From the NCBI GenBank assembly GCA_022828045.1, contig JAJEIW010000173.1:1-38650 (forward strand): a DNA stretch of 38,650 nt, given 5' to 3'. The position numbers and the translations under genes are program-made. Below, in pieces: positions 17,801-25,931 of the stretch. Source of the stretch: Acidimicrobiia bacterium (lineage in GTDB: Bacteria > Actinomycetota > Acidimicrobiia > Acidimicrobiales > Poriferisodalaceae). The notes under the pieces were generated by a model, which was given only the letters and a program-made list of their open reading frames with translations, had not been told where the DNA came from and searched no databases. Position 1 is the stretch's first letter. Each line of letters starts with the position of its first letter.

Positions 17801-17911
17801 TCAGCCGACCAGCGCCCACACGACGAGCCCGGCCGCGACGATCGTCGCAGCGGCAACGAGCACGTAGTCGACGCGTGTCGTGCGGTGCTTGCGATACGGG
17901 TCGTAGCCCAT
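17801..17911 (-). CDS. 36-aa predicted single-pass membrane protein
   Basis: MGYDPYRKHRTTRVDYVLVAAATIVAAGLVVWALVG; basic N-terminus followed by one hydrophobic helix; adjacent to the preceding - strand ORF. Confidence 0.6.
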   Translation of the reverse strand: MGYDPYRKHRTTRVDYVLVAAATIVAAGLVVWALVG

Positions 17912-17932
17912 CACAGCAGTATCGCCGCCCCC

Positions 17933-17971
17933 CGCCCAGTATCGGCGCCCAGCACCGGCGCCCAGTACCGG
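17933..17971. repeat. Three tandem 13-nt repeats, consensus CGCCCAGYAYCGG
   Basis: CGCCCAGTATCGG / CGCCCAGCACCGG / CGCCCAGTACCGG in the divergent intergenic region upstream of comM. Confidence 0.85.
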
Positions 17972-18104
17972 AGTTGCCTCGGATTCGAGAAAATCACTGG
18001 ACTGCACCGGCGGTGCGTGATCTACCGTGGGTGGCGAGGTCGCCGTGGCAGCGGGGCTCGCCCGGGCTGCAGCACGACCCAATGATGTGATCGTGGCCCC
18101 CGGC

Positions 18105-18174
18105 GGGCCTCCTCGAAGAATCCGGACGGCGCTCGCTGCGAGCCGCGTCCGCTCTCAGTTGCTGGAGGAGGCCC
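18105..18174 (+). promoter_or_regulatory. Predicted structured 5' leader of comM that would sequester its Shine-Dalgarno
   Basis: GGGCCTCCTC (18105-18114) pairs with GAGGAGGCCC (18165-18174), immediately before ATG 18175; inner hairpin CGGACGGCGCTCG-CTG-CGAGCCGCGTCCG (18123-18151). Confidence 0.6.
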
Positions 18175-19692
18175 ATGCTGGCTACTGCAACGGCCGCGAC
18201 GCTCGTCGGCGTGGACGGCCACATTGTCACCGTCGAAGTGCACGTCACCGATGGTCTGCCCTCGTTCACGATCGTCGGCCTGCCCGATGCCGCTTGCCGC
18301 GAGGCACGAGATCGGGTGCGGTCCGCCGTGCTGTCGTCGGGACTCGAATGGCCCCAGCGTCGAGTCACCGTCAACCTTGCGCCGTCGGGTCTGCGCAAGG
18401 GCGGCGCGGGCCTGGATCTGGCGATCGCCGTGACGTACCTGGCAGTCACCGAGCAAGTGCCGGCTGCTTCGCTCGACGGCAAGGCCTTCGTCGGCGAGCT
18501 GGGTCTCGACGGGGCGATACGGAACGTGGTGGGTGTCGTGCCGCTCGTCGACGCGCTGCGCGACCGCGCCGTGGTGATTGCGCCGGAGTCCTATCACGTC
18601 GCCATCGCCGCAGATCCCAGCGAGGTCTGCACCGCCCGGAATCTGGGCCAGCTCGCATCGGTGCTGGCTGGCCGGTCGCCGTGGCCCGATCCGCCGCCGG
18701 ATCCGCCCCGGCCCCGGTGCCTGGCGGTGCCCGACTTCGGCGATGTCGTCGGGCAGCCGCTGGCGCGCCGGGCTATCGAGGTTGCCGCTGCAGGCGGTCA
18801 CCACCTGCTGATGCTGGGGCCACCCGGAGCTGGCAAGACAATGCTGGCGCGCCGCCTGGTGGGACTGCTGCCCGAGCTCGGCCCCGAGCGCGCCTTGGAG
18901 GCGACCCGGGTCCAATCGGCAGCCGGGCTGCCGCTGCCAACAGGCCTCGCGACCCGTCCGTTGCTTCGCAGCCCCCATCACACCGCAACCATGGCGTCAC
19001 TCATCGGCGGCGGCTCGGCGGCGATCCGCCCCGGGGAGGTTTCCCTCGCACATCGCGGGGTGCTGTTTTTGGACGAGCTCGGCGAGTTCGCGCCGAGCGT
19101 GCTCGACGCGATGCGCCAGCCGCTCGAAGAAGGCGTGGTGCGGGTGAGCCGGGCGGCGGGCTCCTGCGAGTTTCCTGCCCGTTTCCTGCTGGTGGCCGCC
19201 ATGAACCCCTGCCCGTGCGGGCAGGCGGGCCGACCCAACGCCTGCCGCTGCTCTGACTACGTCAGGCAGCGGTACCTGCGGCGGCTGTCCGGGCCGCTGC
19301 TCGACCGCTTCGACCTCCGAGTGCAGGTGCAGCGCCCCGACCCGGACCAGCTGCTCGACGGCACCCGCGGCGAGTCCACCGAGACGGTCGGCGCCCGGGT
19401 GGCTGCAGCCCGCGACCGAGCCGCCGCCCGGGGGGTGGAGTCCAACGCCGAGCTCTCGGGCCTCCAGCTCGAACGTCACGCCCCGCTCACCGCCTCGAGC
19501 CGCGACGAGCTGCGCAAGCGCCTGCGGCAGGGGCTGCTCAGCGGCCGCGGCCTCAAGCGAGTCCGTTGCGTCGCGCTGACGCTGTGCGACCTCGCGGGCG
19601 ATGAGCCGCCGATCGATGCTGAACGCCTGAACGAAGCGCTGACGCTCCGGGCGAGCGTCGGCAATCTGCACACACCCGCCGCGGCGAGATGA
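18175..19692 (+). CDS. comM: YifB/ComM family Mg-chelatase-like AAA ATPase
   Basis: VHVTDGLPSFTIVGLPDAACREARDRVRSA, GPPGAGKTMLARRL, GVLFLDELGEF, MNPCPCG. Confidence 0.94.
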   Translation: MLATATAATLVGVDGHIVTVEVHVTDGLPSFTIVGLPDAACREARDRVRSAVLSSGLEWPQRRVTVNLAPSGLRKGGAGLDLAIAVTYLAVTEQVPAASLDGKAFVGELGLDGAIRNVVGVVPLVDALRDRAVVIAPESYHVAIAADPSEVCTARNLGQLASVLAGRSPWPDPPPDPPRPRCLAVPDFGDVVGQPLARRAIEVAAAGGHHLLMLGPPGAGKTMLARRLVGLLPELGPERALEATRVQSAAGLPLPTGLATRPLLRSPHHTATMASLIGGGSAAIRPGEVSLAHRGVLFLDELGEFAPSVLDAMRQPLEEGVVRVSRAAGSCEFPARFLLVAAMNPCPCGQAGRPNACRCSDYVRQRYLRRLSGPLLDRFDLRVQVQRPDPDQLLDGTRGESTETVGARVAAARDRAAARGVESNAELSGLQLERHAPLTASSRDELRKRLRQGLLSGRGLKRVRCVALTLCDLAGDEPPIDAERLNEALTLRASVGNLHTPAAAR

Positions 19693-20861
19693 CGGGCTAC
19701 GTGGATGCCGCGCCGACCGACGGTGACGCTGCAGCAGAGCTCGGCGCCCTGGCAGAGCTGTGCTCGCTGCCTCGTGTCGGTCCAGCGCGCCTGCGTGCCC
19801 TGTTGCGCGACCGCAGCGCTCTCGACGCGATCTCCGACTTGCGCCGCGGAAATGCAGCGACGCTGGCAGCGCTGGGCGCATGCCGCGGCATGGATTCAGC
19901 ACTGTTGTCGACATGGCAGCGGCGTGCAGCGGCCGCGACAGCCTCCGCAGCGCGCCACGGTCGGCCGGTCGGCGCCGAATTGCTCGACGCGCACGCCGCC
20001 GCCGGGGTGTGGCTGCACGCGCCATCGGCCGGCGGCGCCGCCGAGCTGTGGGAGACAGATCCCGAACCTCCAGCGGTGCTGTTCGGCCGTGGCGCGCCCG
20101 TCGATCTCGCCCGGCGGAGAGTCGGCATCGTGGGCACGCGCCGCTGCAGCGCGTATGGGCGCACCGTTGCGCAGATGCTCGGCGACGCTCTCGCCGCGCA
20201 CGGCGTTGCCGTCGTCTCGGGTCTGGCCACGGGCATCGACGGCATCGCCCAGCGAGCAGCTCTCGATGCGGGCGGCCCGGTCATCGGCGTCGTCGGCAGC
20301 GGGCTCGATTGCGTCTATCCCGCCGCGAACCGGGCTCTGTGGGCCGATGTCGGCGAGCACGGCACGTTGCTCAGCGAATACCCGCTGGGCACGCACCCAG
20401 CGGCGTGGCAGTTCCCCGCACGCAACCGCATCGTGGCCGCATTGTGCGAGCTGCTCGTCGTGGTCGAGTCCGGCCCATCGGGCGGCTCGATGTACACAGT
20501 CGAGGCCGCAGTCGAACGCGGCCGCACCGTGATGGCCGTTCCGGGTCCGATCACCAGCAGCGCCTCGAGCGGGACGAACCGGCTGCTCGCCGAGGGATGC
20601 GCCCCCGTGTGCGACACCGACGACGTGCTGCTGGCGCTGGGCACAACGGCCGGGGGCGCCGCTGTGACCCCGGTCGTACCGCTGCCCGACGATCCGCTCG
20701 AACGCGAGCTGCTGGGCGAGCTCACCGCCGGCGGGCGCTCGGTCAACGAGTTGGCGCTGTGCGTCGAGGCATCGCTCGCGGAGCTGGCCACGGCGCTCGG
20801 GCGGCTGCATCTGGCGGGATGGGTCACCGAGACCGGTGGGTGGTGGGAGAAGGCCCGCTGA
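19689..20861 (+). CDS. dprA: DNA-processing protein DprA
   Basis: VGIVGTRRCSAYGR, VVSGLATGIDGIAQRAAL, GSGLDCVYPAANRAL, FPARNRIVAALCELLVVVES. Confidence 0.94.
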   Translation: MTGYVDAAPTDGDAAAELGALAELCSLPRVGPARLRALLRDRSALDAISDLRRGNAATLAALGACRGMDSALLSTWQRRAAAATASAARHGRPVGAELLDAHAAAGVWLHAPSAGGAAELWETDPEPPAVLFGRGAPVDLARRRVGIVGTRRCSAYGRTVAQMLGDALAAHGVAVVSGLATGIDGIAQRAALDAGGPVIGVVGSGLDCVYPAANRALWADVGEHGTLLSEYPLGTHPAAWQFPARNRIVAALCELLVVVESGPSGGSMYTVEAAVERGRTVMAVPGPITSSASSGTNRLLAEGCAPVCDTDDVLLALGTTAGGAAVTPVVPLPDDPLERELLGELTAGGRSVNELALCVEASLAELATALGRLHLAGWVTETGGWWEKAR

Positions 20862-20909
20862 TGTCACCGCTCGGACCCGCCGCTGGGCGTCATCTGTACT
20901 GTGGTTCTG

Positions 20910-21812
20910 GTGGCGGATGCGCCCCTGGAGTGGCGAGTCGGAGAATTCGTGCTGTCGCTGACAGCGGCGTCCGAGGCGACCAAACGCGCCTACCGGACCG
21001 ACGTGAGCCAGTTCGCCGAGTGGGCCTCGCGCGCTGGCCTCGGCTCGCCCGGCGACGTCGACCGGCGCTGGCTGCGGCGCTACGTCGCGTTCCTGTCGGT
21101 GCGCGGCCTGTCCCGGCGGTCGGCGGCGCGCAAGGCTTCAGCGCTCCGGCGCTACTTCGGCTGGCTCGTACGCGACGGCGCCATCGGCCGCGACCCCTCC
21201 ATCGCGCTCGCCGCCCCCGCCGGCACCGGACGCCTGCCGCGTGTGCTCGGGGCGTCCGAGGTCTCCGAGATGCTCGGCGACGGCACAGTGCCCGACGACG
21301 CGACCGAGCTGCGCGACCGGCTCGTGCTCGAGCTGCTCTACGGCAGCGGGCTGCGGGTCACCGAGATGTGCCAGCTCGACCGTGGCGCCTATCGGGTGGG
21401 CGACCGTCACCTCGAGGTGATCGGCAAGGGCGGCAAGCACCGACGCGTTCCGCTCAGCGATCCGTCCATCGAGATGCTCGCCGCATGGCGCAACGGCGGA
21501 AGCGACGATTTCGATGCGCAGCGTCTGGGTCGCCCTGCCGATCGCGATCCGGCAGCCCTGATCGTGAACCTGCGCGGCAAGCGGCTGGGGCCACGCGACG
21601 TGCAGCGGATCCTGGACCGCCACGCAGCGCTGCCGACCCACCCGCACGCCCTGCGGCACACCTACGCCACGCACTTGCTCGACGGGGGCGCCGACCTGCG
21701 GGTGGTGCAGGAGCTGCTCGGCCACCAGCGGCTCGCGACCACCCAGATCTACACGCACCTCAGCAGGGAACGCCTGCGAGAGGTCTACGAGTCGGCCCAC
21801 CCGCGCGCCTGA
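20910..21812 (+). CDS. Tyrosine recombinase XerC/XerD family
   Basis: LLYGSGLRVTEMCQL, HALRHTYATHLLDGGADLRVVQELLGHQRLATTQIYTHLS; GTG 20910 preferred. Confidence 0.92.
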   Translation: MADAPLEWRVGEFVLSLTAASEATKRAYRTDVSQFAEWASRAGLGSPGDVDRRWLRRYVAFLSVRGLSRRSAARKASALRRYFGWLVRDGAIGRDPSIALAAPAGTGRLPRVLGASEVSEMLGDGTVPDDATELRDRLVLELLYGSGLRVTEMCQLDRGAYRVGDRHLEVIGKGGKHRRVPLSDPSIEMLAAWRNGGSDDFDAQRLGRPADRDPAALIVNLRGKRLGPRDVQRILDRHAALPTHPHALRHTYATHLLDGGADLRVVQELLGHQRLATTQIYTHLSRERLREVYESAHPRA

Positions 21813-22435
21813 GCCGCGCGGCCACCCGGCTCTCGCCGGGCTCTCGCCGGCGCCGGCCGCTCGGGGGTGCCCGAGCGTCGGGCGCATCGACGCTGCTCGC
21901 GGCCGTGTGCGCCGTGGTGCTGATCGCCGGCACTGCTGAGGCCCCTGCGCAGACGGGGCCGTCGCCGTCCTACATCTGGCCGGTGAACGGGACTGTCGTC
22001 GATCCGTTCCGACCTCCGTCGCACGCCTACGGACCGGGCAATCGCGGCCTCGAGTTCGCGACACAGCCCGGAGCGCCGTTCTGGGCGGCGAGCGACGGCG
22101 TGGTCAGCTTCGCCGGCCCGGTCGGAGGGCGGCTGCACGTCACGGTCAGCCATCCCGACGGCCTGCGTGTCTCCTACTCCGGGGTAGCGACCATCGGGGT
22201 CGACCGGGGTGAGCGGGTACGGCAGGGCCAGAGGCTCGGAACGGTGTCGGACCGGCTGCATGTCGGCGTGCGCACCGGAGAGGTCTACCTCGATCCAGCC
22301 CAGATATTCGAGCCCTCCCCCGGCGCAGGCCTTCGCCGATCTGGTGGGCACCCGAGGCTCGTGCGATCCGCAGACTCCGTGTACCGGCTGCAGCTGCGCT
22401 GGTTACACTCCAGCGCTGGCATTGCGGTGCTGTGA
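21809..22435 (+). CDS. Degenerate M23/LytM-domain secreted protein (start codon uncertain)
   Basis: Signal-peptide-like RRRRPLGGARASGASTLLAAVCAVVLIAGTAEAPAQ followed by WPVNGTVVDPFRPPSHAYGPGNRGLEFATQPGAPFWAASDGVVSFAGPVGGRLHVTVSHPDGLRVSYS...; the frame has no ATG/GTG/TTG near the xer stop. Confidence 0.75.
   Translation: MSRAATRLSPGSRRRRPLGGARASGASTLLAAVCAVVLIAGTAEAPAQTGPSPSYIWPVNGTVVDPFRPPSHAYGPGNRGLEFATQPGAPFWAASDGVVSFAGPVGGRLHVTVSHPDGLRVSYSGVATIGVDRGERVRQGQRLGTVSDRLHVGVRTGEVYLDPAQIFEPSPGAGLRRSGGHPRLVRSADSVYRLQLRWLHSSAGIAVL
22396..22416 (+). promoter_or_regulatory. Inverted repeat enclosing a TACACT -10-like box upstream of rpsB
   Basis: GCGCTGG-TTACACT-CCAGCGC, 7-bp arms and 7-nt centre. 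Confidence 0.5.
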
Positions 22436-22497
22436 GGTCCACACCATCGGGGACCCTGTCTCGGAGAGCTCGGGCCACACCTCCGCCGCAGCGCAAC

Positions 22498-22523
22498 GAC
22501 CCAAATGGCTGACCCAAATGGCT
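22498..22523 (+). repeat. Two perfect 13-nt tandem repeats (GACCCAAATGGCT) in the rpsB leader
   Basis: Direct reading of 22498-22510 and 22511-22523. Confidence 0.85.
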
Positions 22524-22547
22524 GATCAGCCGGGGCGACCCCACGGT

Positions 22548-22567
22548 CACCGCTGCCCGCAGCGGTG
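22548..22567 (+). promoter_or_regulatory. Hairpin in the rpsB leader
   Basis: CACCGCTG-cccg-CAGCGGTG, 8-bp perfect stem. Confidence 0.5.
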
Positions 22568-22609
22568 TCGACCCCGGTGCAGAAGCGCGAACCGTGGGGA
22601 GGAGCACCC

Positions 22610-23665
22610 ATGTCCGCTGTCGTGACCATGTCCGACTTGCTCACCGCCGGAGTCCACTTCGGCCACCAGACCCGTCGATGGAATCCCAAGATGGAGCGCT
22701 TCTTGTGGGGCGAGCGCAACGGGATCTACATCATCGACCTGCGCCAGACGCTCGAGTTGCTGGAACAGGCCTACGGCTATGTGCGCGACACGGTGGCCGC
22801 AGGCGGGACGATCCTGTTCGTCGGCACCAAGCGCCAAGCGCAGTACCCGATCCAGCGCCACGCCAACGCCTGCGGCATGCCGTACGTCAACCAGCGTTGG
22901 CTCGGCGGGATGCTCACCAACTTCCGCACCATCCGCGGCCGGGTCACCAAGATGCTCGAGTACGAGCGGATGCAGGCAGCCGGCGACTTCGACAACATGC
23001 CGAAGAAGGAAGCTCTCCTGCACATGCGCGAGCTCACCAAGCTGCAGCGCAACCTCAACGGCATCCGCAACATGGACAGGCTGCCCGATGCTGTGTTCGT
23101 GCTCGACACGCCCAAGGAGCACATCGCCGTGGCCGAGGCGGTCAGGCTGAAGCTGCCGGTGGTCGCGGTGGCCGACTCGAACTCGGATCCCGACCCGATC
23201 AGTTATGTGATCCCAGGCAACGACGACGCCATCCGCTCGACCGAGCTGCTGTGCCGGGTCATGGCGGACGCAGCGCGGGAGGGCCGCTTCATGGCCGAGC
23301 ACAGCGGCGTCACGATGCCCGCTGCGGGGGAGCGCTCGCCCGAGGAGGAGGCGCGGATCGCAGCGCAGCAGGCCGAGGCGCAGCGTGCGGCACTGGCTGA
23401 GGCCACCGCACGCGAGGCTCGCATCGCAGCCGATCAGGCTGCCAAGGCAGCGGCCGCAGCAGCAGTGCCCGACATGAGCTCGTCGGCGGTCCCATCGACA
23501 TCCGCTGATGCCGCCATCGCGGCCCCCGCTGCTGGCGATGCCGCCGCAACTGGCGAGGCCGAGACTGACAGTTCCGAAGGTGCCGCCGACGCCTCCACGA
23601 CGACCGCCGAGTCAACCGAATCGACCGAATCAACCGATTCGACCGGAACAGAAGGAGCCGCCTGA
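22610..23665 (+). CDS. rpsB: 30S ribosomal protein S2 with long Ala/Ser/Thr/Glu C-terminal extension
   Basis: [38 protein letters not shown]...[15 protein letters not shown]; tail rich in ESTESTDST. Confidence 0.96.
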   Translation: MSAVVTMSDLLTAGVHFGHQTRRWNPKMERFLWGERNGIYIIDLRQTLELLEQAYGYVRDTVAAGGTILFVGTKRQAQYPIQRHANACGMPYVNQRWLGGMLTNFRTIRGRVTKMLEYERMQAAGDFDNMPKKEALLHMRELTKLQRNLNGIRNMDRLPDAVFVLDTPKEHIAVAEAVRLKLPVVAVADSNSDPDPISYVIPGNDDAIRSTELLCRVMADAAREGRFMAEHSGVTMPAAGERSPEEEARIAAQQAEAQRAALAEATAREARIAADQAAKAAAAAAVPDMSSSAVPSTSADAAIAAPAAGDAAATGEAETDSSEGAADASTTTAESTESTESTDSTGTEGAA

Positions 23666-23666
23666 C

Positions 23667-24473
23667 ATGGCAGCGTTCACAGCGAAGGACGTCCAAGCCC
23701 TGCGCAAGGCCACGGGCGCCGGCATGATGGATGCCAAGAATGCGCTGACCCGCTTCGAAGGCGATGCCGAAGCCGCGGCCCAGTGGCTGCGCGAGAACGG
23801 CATCGCCTCCTCCGCGGCGCGAGCAGGTCGCGACAACAGCGACGGCGTCGTCGTGGCCCGTGTCGTCGAGCGCGGCAACGGTTCGGTGGGCGCCATCGTG
23901 GAGCTGCGCTGCGAGACGGATTTCGTGGCGAAGTCGGATGGATTCCAGGCCTTGGCGGATCAGCTCCTCGACACTGTGCTCGGCGAAGGGTCGAACGCTG
24001 TCGCCGCTTCCGCCGACGCGATCGACGATCTCAAGATCACCCTCAAGGAGAACATCGCAGTGGGGGCTGTCGAACGCTACGAGGCTCCCGCAGGCTCCTG
24101 CCTCGACGCCTACGTCCATCAGCAGAACGGCCGCGGCGTCAATGCCGTGCTCGTCGAGATCGACGGAGCGACACCGGAGGTCGCTCACGATGTTGCGCTG
24201 CACATCGCCAGCAGCAGACCGACGTACATCCAGCGCTCGGACGTGCCCGCCGGCGTGCTGGACCGCGAACGAGCGACGCTCGAAACCCTGAGTCGCAATG
24301 AGGGCAAGCCCGAAGCTGCGCTCGACAAGATCGTGGAAGGCCGCTTGGTGGGCTTCTTGCGTGAGCACACTCTGATGGAGCAGAAATTCGTGAAAGACGA
24401 GAAGCGGACGATCGCCGATCTGGTCGGGGGCGCAAGCGTGACGCGCTTCGCCCAGATCGAGATCGGACGCTGA
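23667..24473 (+). CDS. tsf: Elongation factor Ts
   Basis: MAAFTAKDVQALRKATGAGMMDAKNAL...VELRCETDFVAKSDGFQALA. Confidence 0.96.
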   Translation: MAAFTAKDVQALRKATGAGMMDAKNALTRFEGDAEAAAQWLRENGIASSAARAGRDNSDGVVVARVVERGNGSVGAIVELRCETDFVAKSDGFQALADQLLDTVLGEGSNAVAASADAIDDLKITLKENIAVGAVERYEAPAGSCLDAYVHQQNGRGVNAVLVEIDGATPEVAHDVALHIASSRPTYIQRSDVPAGVLDRERATLETLSRNEGKPEAALDKIVEGRLVGFLREHTLMEQKFVKDEKRTIADLVGGASVTRFAQIEIGR

Positions 24474-24481
24474 GCGCACCG

Positions 24482-25276
24482 ATGACCGCCGCCCGCTCAG
24501 ACGTGCCGCCGGACGAGCAGGCGGGGCCCTTTGAGCCGCTGCGCCCCCGTCATCGCAAGCAGGCGGCGTGGAAGCGAGTGGTGCTGAAGCTGTCCGGCGA
24601 AGCTCTCGCCGACAAGGGCGGCAACAACGTCAGTTCGTCGGTCGTCGATCAGCTCGCGTCGGAGATCTCCGATGTCTGGGTGTCATTCGAAGTCGACATC
24701 GCCGTCGTGGTCGGGGGCGGCAATATCTGGCGTGGCATGGCGGGCTCGATCGGCGGCATGGATCGTGCCCAGTCCGACCACATGGGCATGCTGGCCACCG
24801 TCATCAACGCGCTGGCGCTCCAGGACGCGCTCGAACGCCGGGATGTGCCGACCCGGGTCATGACAGCGATCGGGATGGCCCAGATAGCCGAGCCCTACAT
24901 CCGCCGGCGCGCCGTCCGCCACCTCGAGAAGGGGCGCGTGGTGATCTTCGCGGCGGGCACCGGCAACCCGTTCTTCACGACCGATACAGCTGCGGCGCTG
25001 CGCGCTGCCGAAGTCGACGCCGACGTCGTGCTGAAAGGCACTCACTCGGGCATCGACGGCGTGTATACGTCCGACCCGCAGACAGATCCCGACGCCAAGC
25101 TGCTCAGCGAGGTCACGTTTCTCGAGGTGCTCTCACAGGAGCTTGCGGTGATGGACTCAGCGGCCATCGCCGTCTGCAAGGACAACGCCACTCCCATCGT
25201 CGTCTTCGACTTGATGACGCAGGGCAACTTCCGCAGCGTTGTCGAAGGCGAGGCGTTGGGCACGCTGGTGCGATAG
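24482..25276 (+). CDS. pyrH: UMP kinase
   Basis: WKRVVLKLSGEALADKGG, VVGGGNIWRGMAGS, MDRAQSDHMGMLATVINALAL, TGNPFFTTDTAAALRA. Confidence 0.95.
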   Translation: MTAARSDVPPDEQAGPFEPLRPRHRKQAAWKRVVLKLSGEALADKGGNNVSSSVVDQLASEISDVWVSFEVDIAVVVGGGNIWRGMAGSIGGMDRAQSDHMGMLATVINALALQDALERRDVPTRVMTAIGMAQIAEPYIRRRAVRHLEKGRVVIFAAGTGNPFFTTDTAAALRAAEVDADVVLKGTHSGIDGVYTSDPQTDPDAKLLSEVTFLEVLSQELAVMDSAAIAVCKDNATPIVVFDLMTQGNFRSVVEGEALGTLVR

Positions 25277-25344
25277 ATCCCAAACACGCGAATACCGGTG
25301 TGGGGTTCCGGCCCTGCGTGGGTGGGCGGGAGTACGCTGGTCAG

Positions 25345-25911
25345 GTGAGCGAATTCGCCGCCGATATCTGCGCGGACGCTCGCCAGCGAATGGGCGGCGC
25401 CGTCGAGCACGCTCGTGCCAACTTCGCCACCGTCCGCACGGGCAGAGCAACGCCGGCACTCGTCGAGAAGCTCACGGTCGACTACTACGGCGCCAATGTC
25501 CCCCTGCAGCAGCTCGCGGGCTTCTCCGTGCCCGAAGCGCGCATGCTGGTCATCCAGCCATTCGACCGTGCGGCACTCGATGCGATCTCCAAGGCGGTCA
25601 TGGAGTCTGACCTGGGAATCAATCCTTCCAGCGACGGCCATGTCCTGCGGCTCGTGTTCCCCCCGCTGACCGAAGATCGGCGCAGAGATCTGGTACGCGT
25701 GGTGAAGCAGATGGCCGAAGATGGGCGCGTCGCGGTGCGCAACCTGCGTCGCAGCGCTCGTCACGATCTCGATACGCTCGAAAAGGAGAAGGAGATCTCC
25801 TCCGACCAGAAGCGCAGCTTCGAGAACGAGCTCGATGCCGATACCGCAAAGTTTGTGGGTGACATTGACCGGGCGCTGGACGCCAAGGAGCAGGAACTCC
25901 TCGAGGTTTGA
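25345..25911 (+). CDS. frr: Ribosome recycling factor
   Basis: GTG 25345; ARANFATVRTGRATPALVEKLTVDYYGANVPLQQLA...LRLVFPPLTEDRRRDLVRVVKQMAEDGRVAVRNLRR. Confidence 0.95.
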   Translation: MSEFAADICADARQRMGGAVEHARANFATVRTGRATPALVEKLTVDYYGANVPLQQLAGFSVPEARMLVIQPFDRAALDAISKAVMESDLGINPSSDGHVLRLVFPPLTEDRRRDLVRVVKQMAEDGRVAVRNLRRSARHDLDTLEKEKEISSDQKRSFENELDADTAKFVGDIDRALDAKEQELLEV

Positions 25912-25931
25912 TCGAGCAGGTGTTGAGGTAG

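Noticed and set aside
17933-17971. CRISPR-like array
   Set aside because: Only 13-nt units with no spacers; a simple tandem repeat.
19760-21808. 5' two thirds of the 891-aa + ORF overlapping dprA and xer
   Set aside because: Arg-rich alternate frame of dprA and xer; only the part after ~21809 (LytM-like) looks like real protein.
20910-21812. Tyrosine recombinase as a mobile-element integrase
   Set aside because: Sequence and synteny (comM-dprA-xer-rpsB) fit the housekeeping XerC/D; no att sites or cargo seen.
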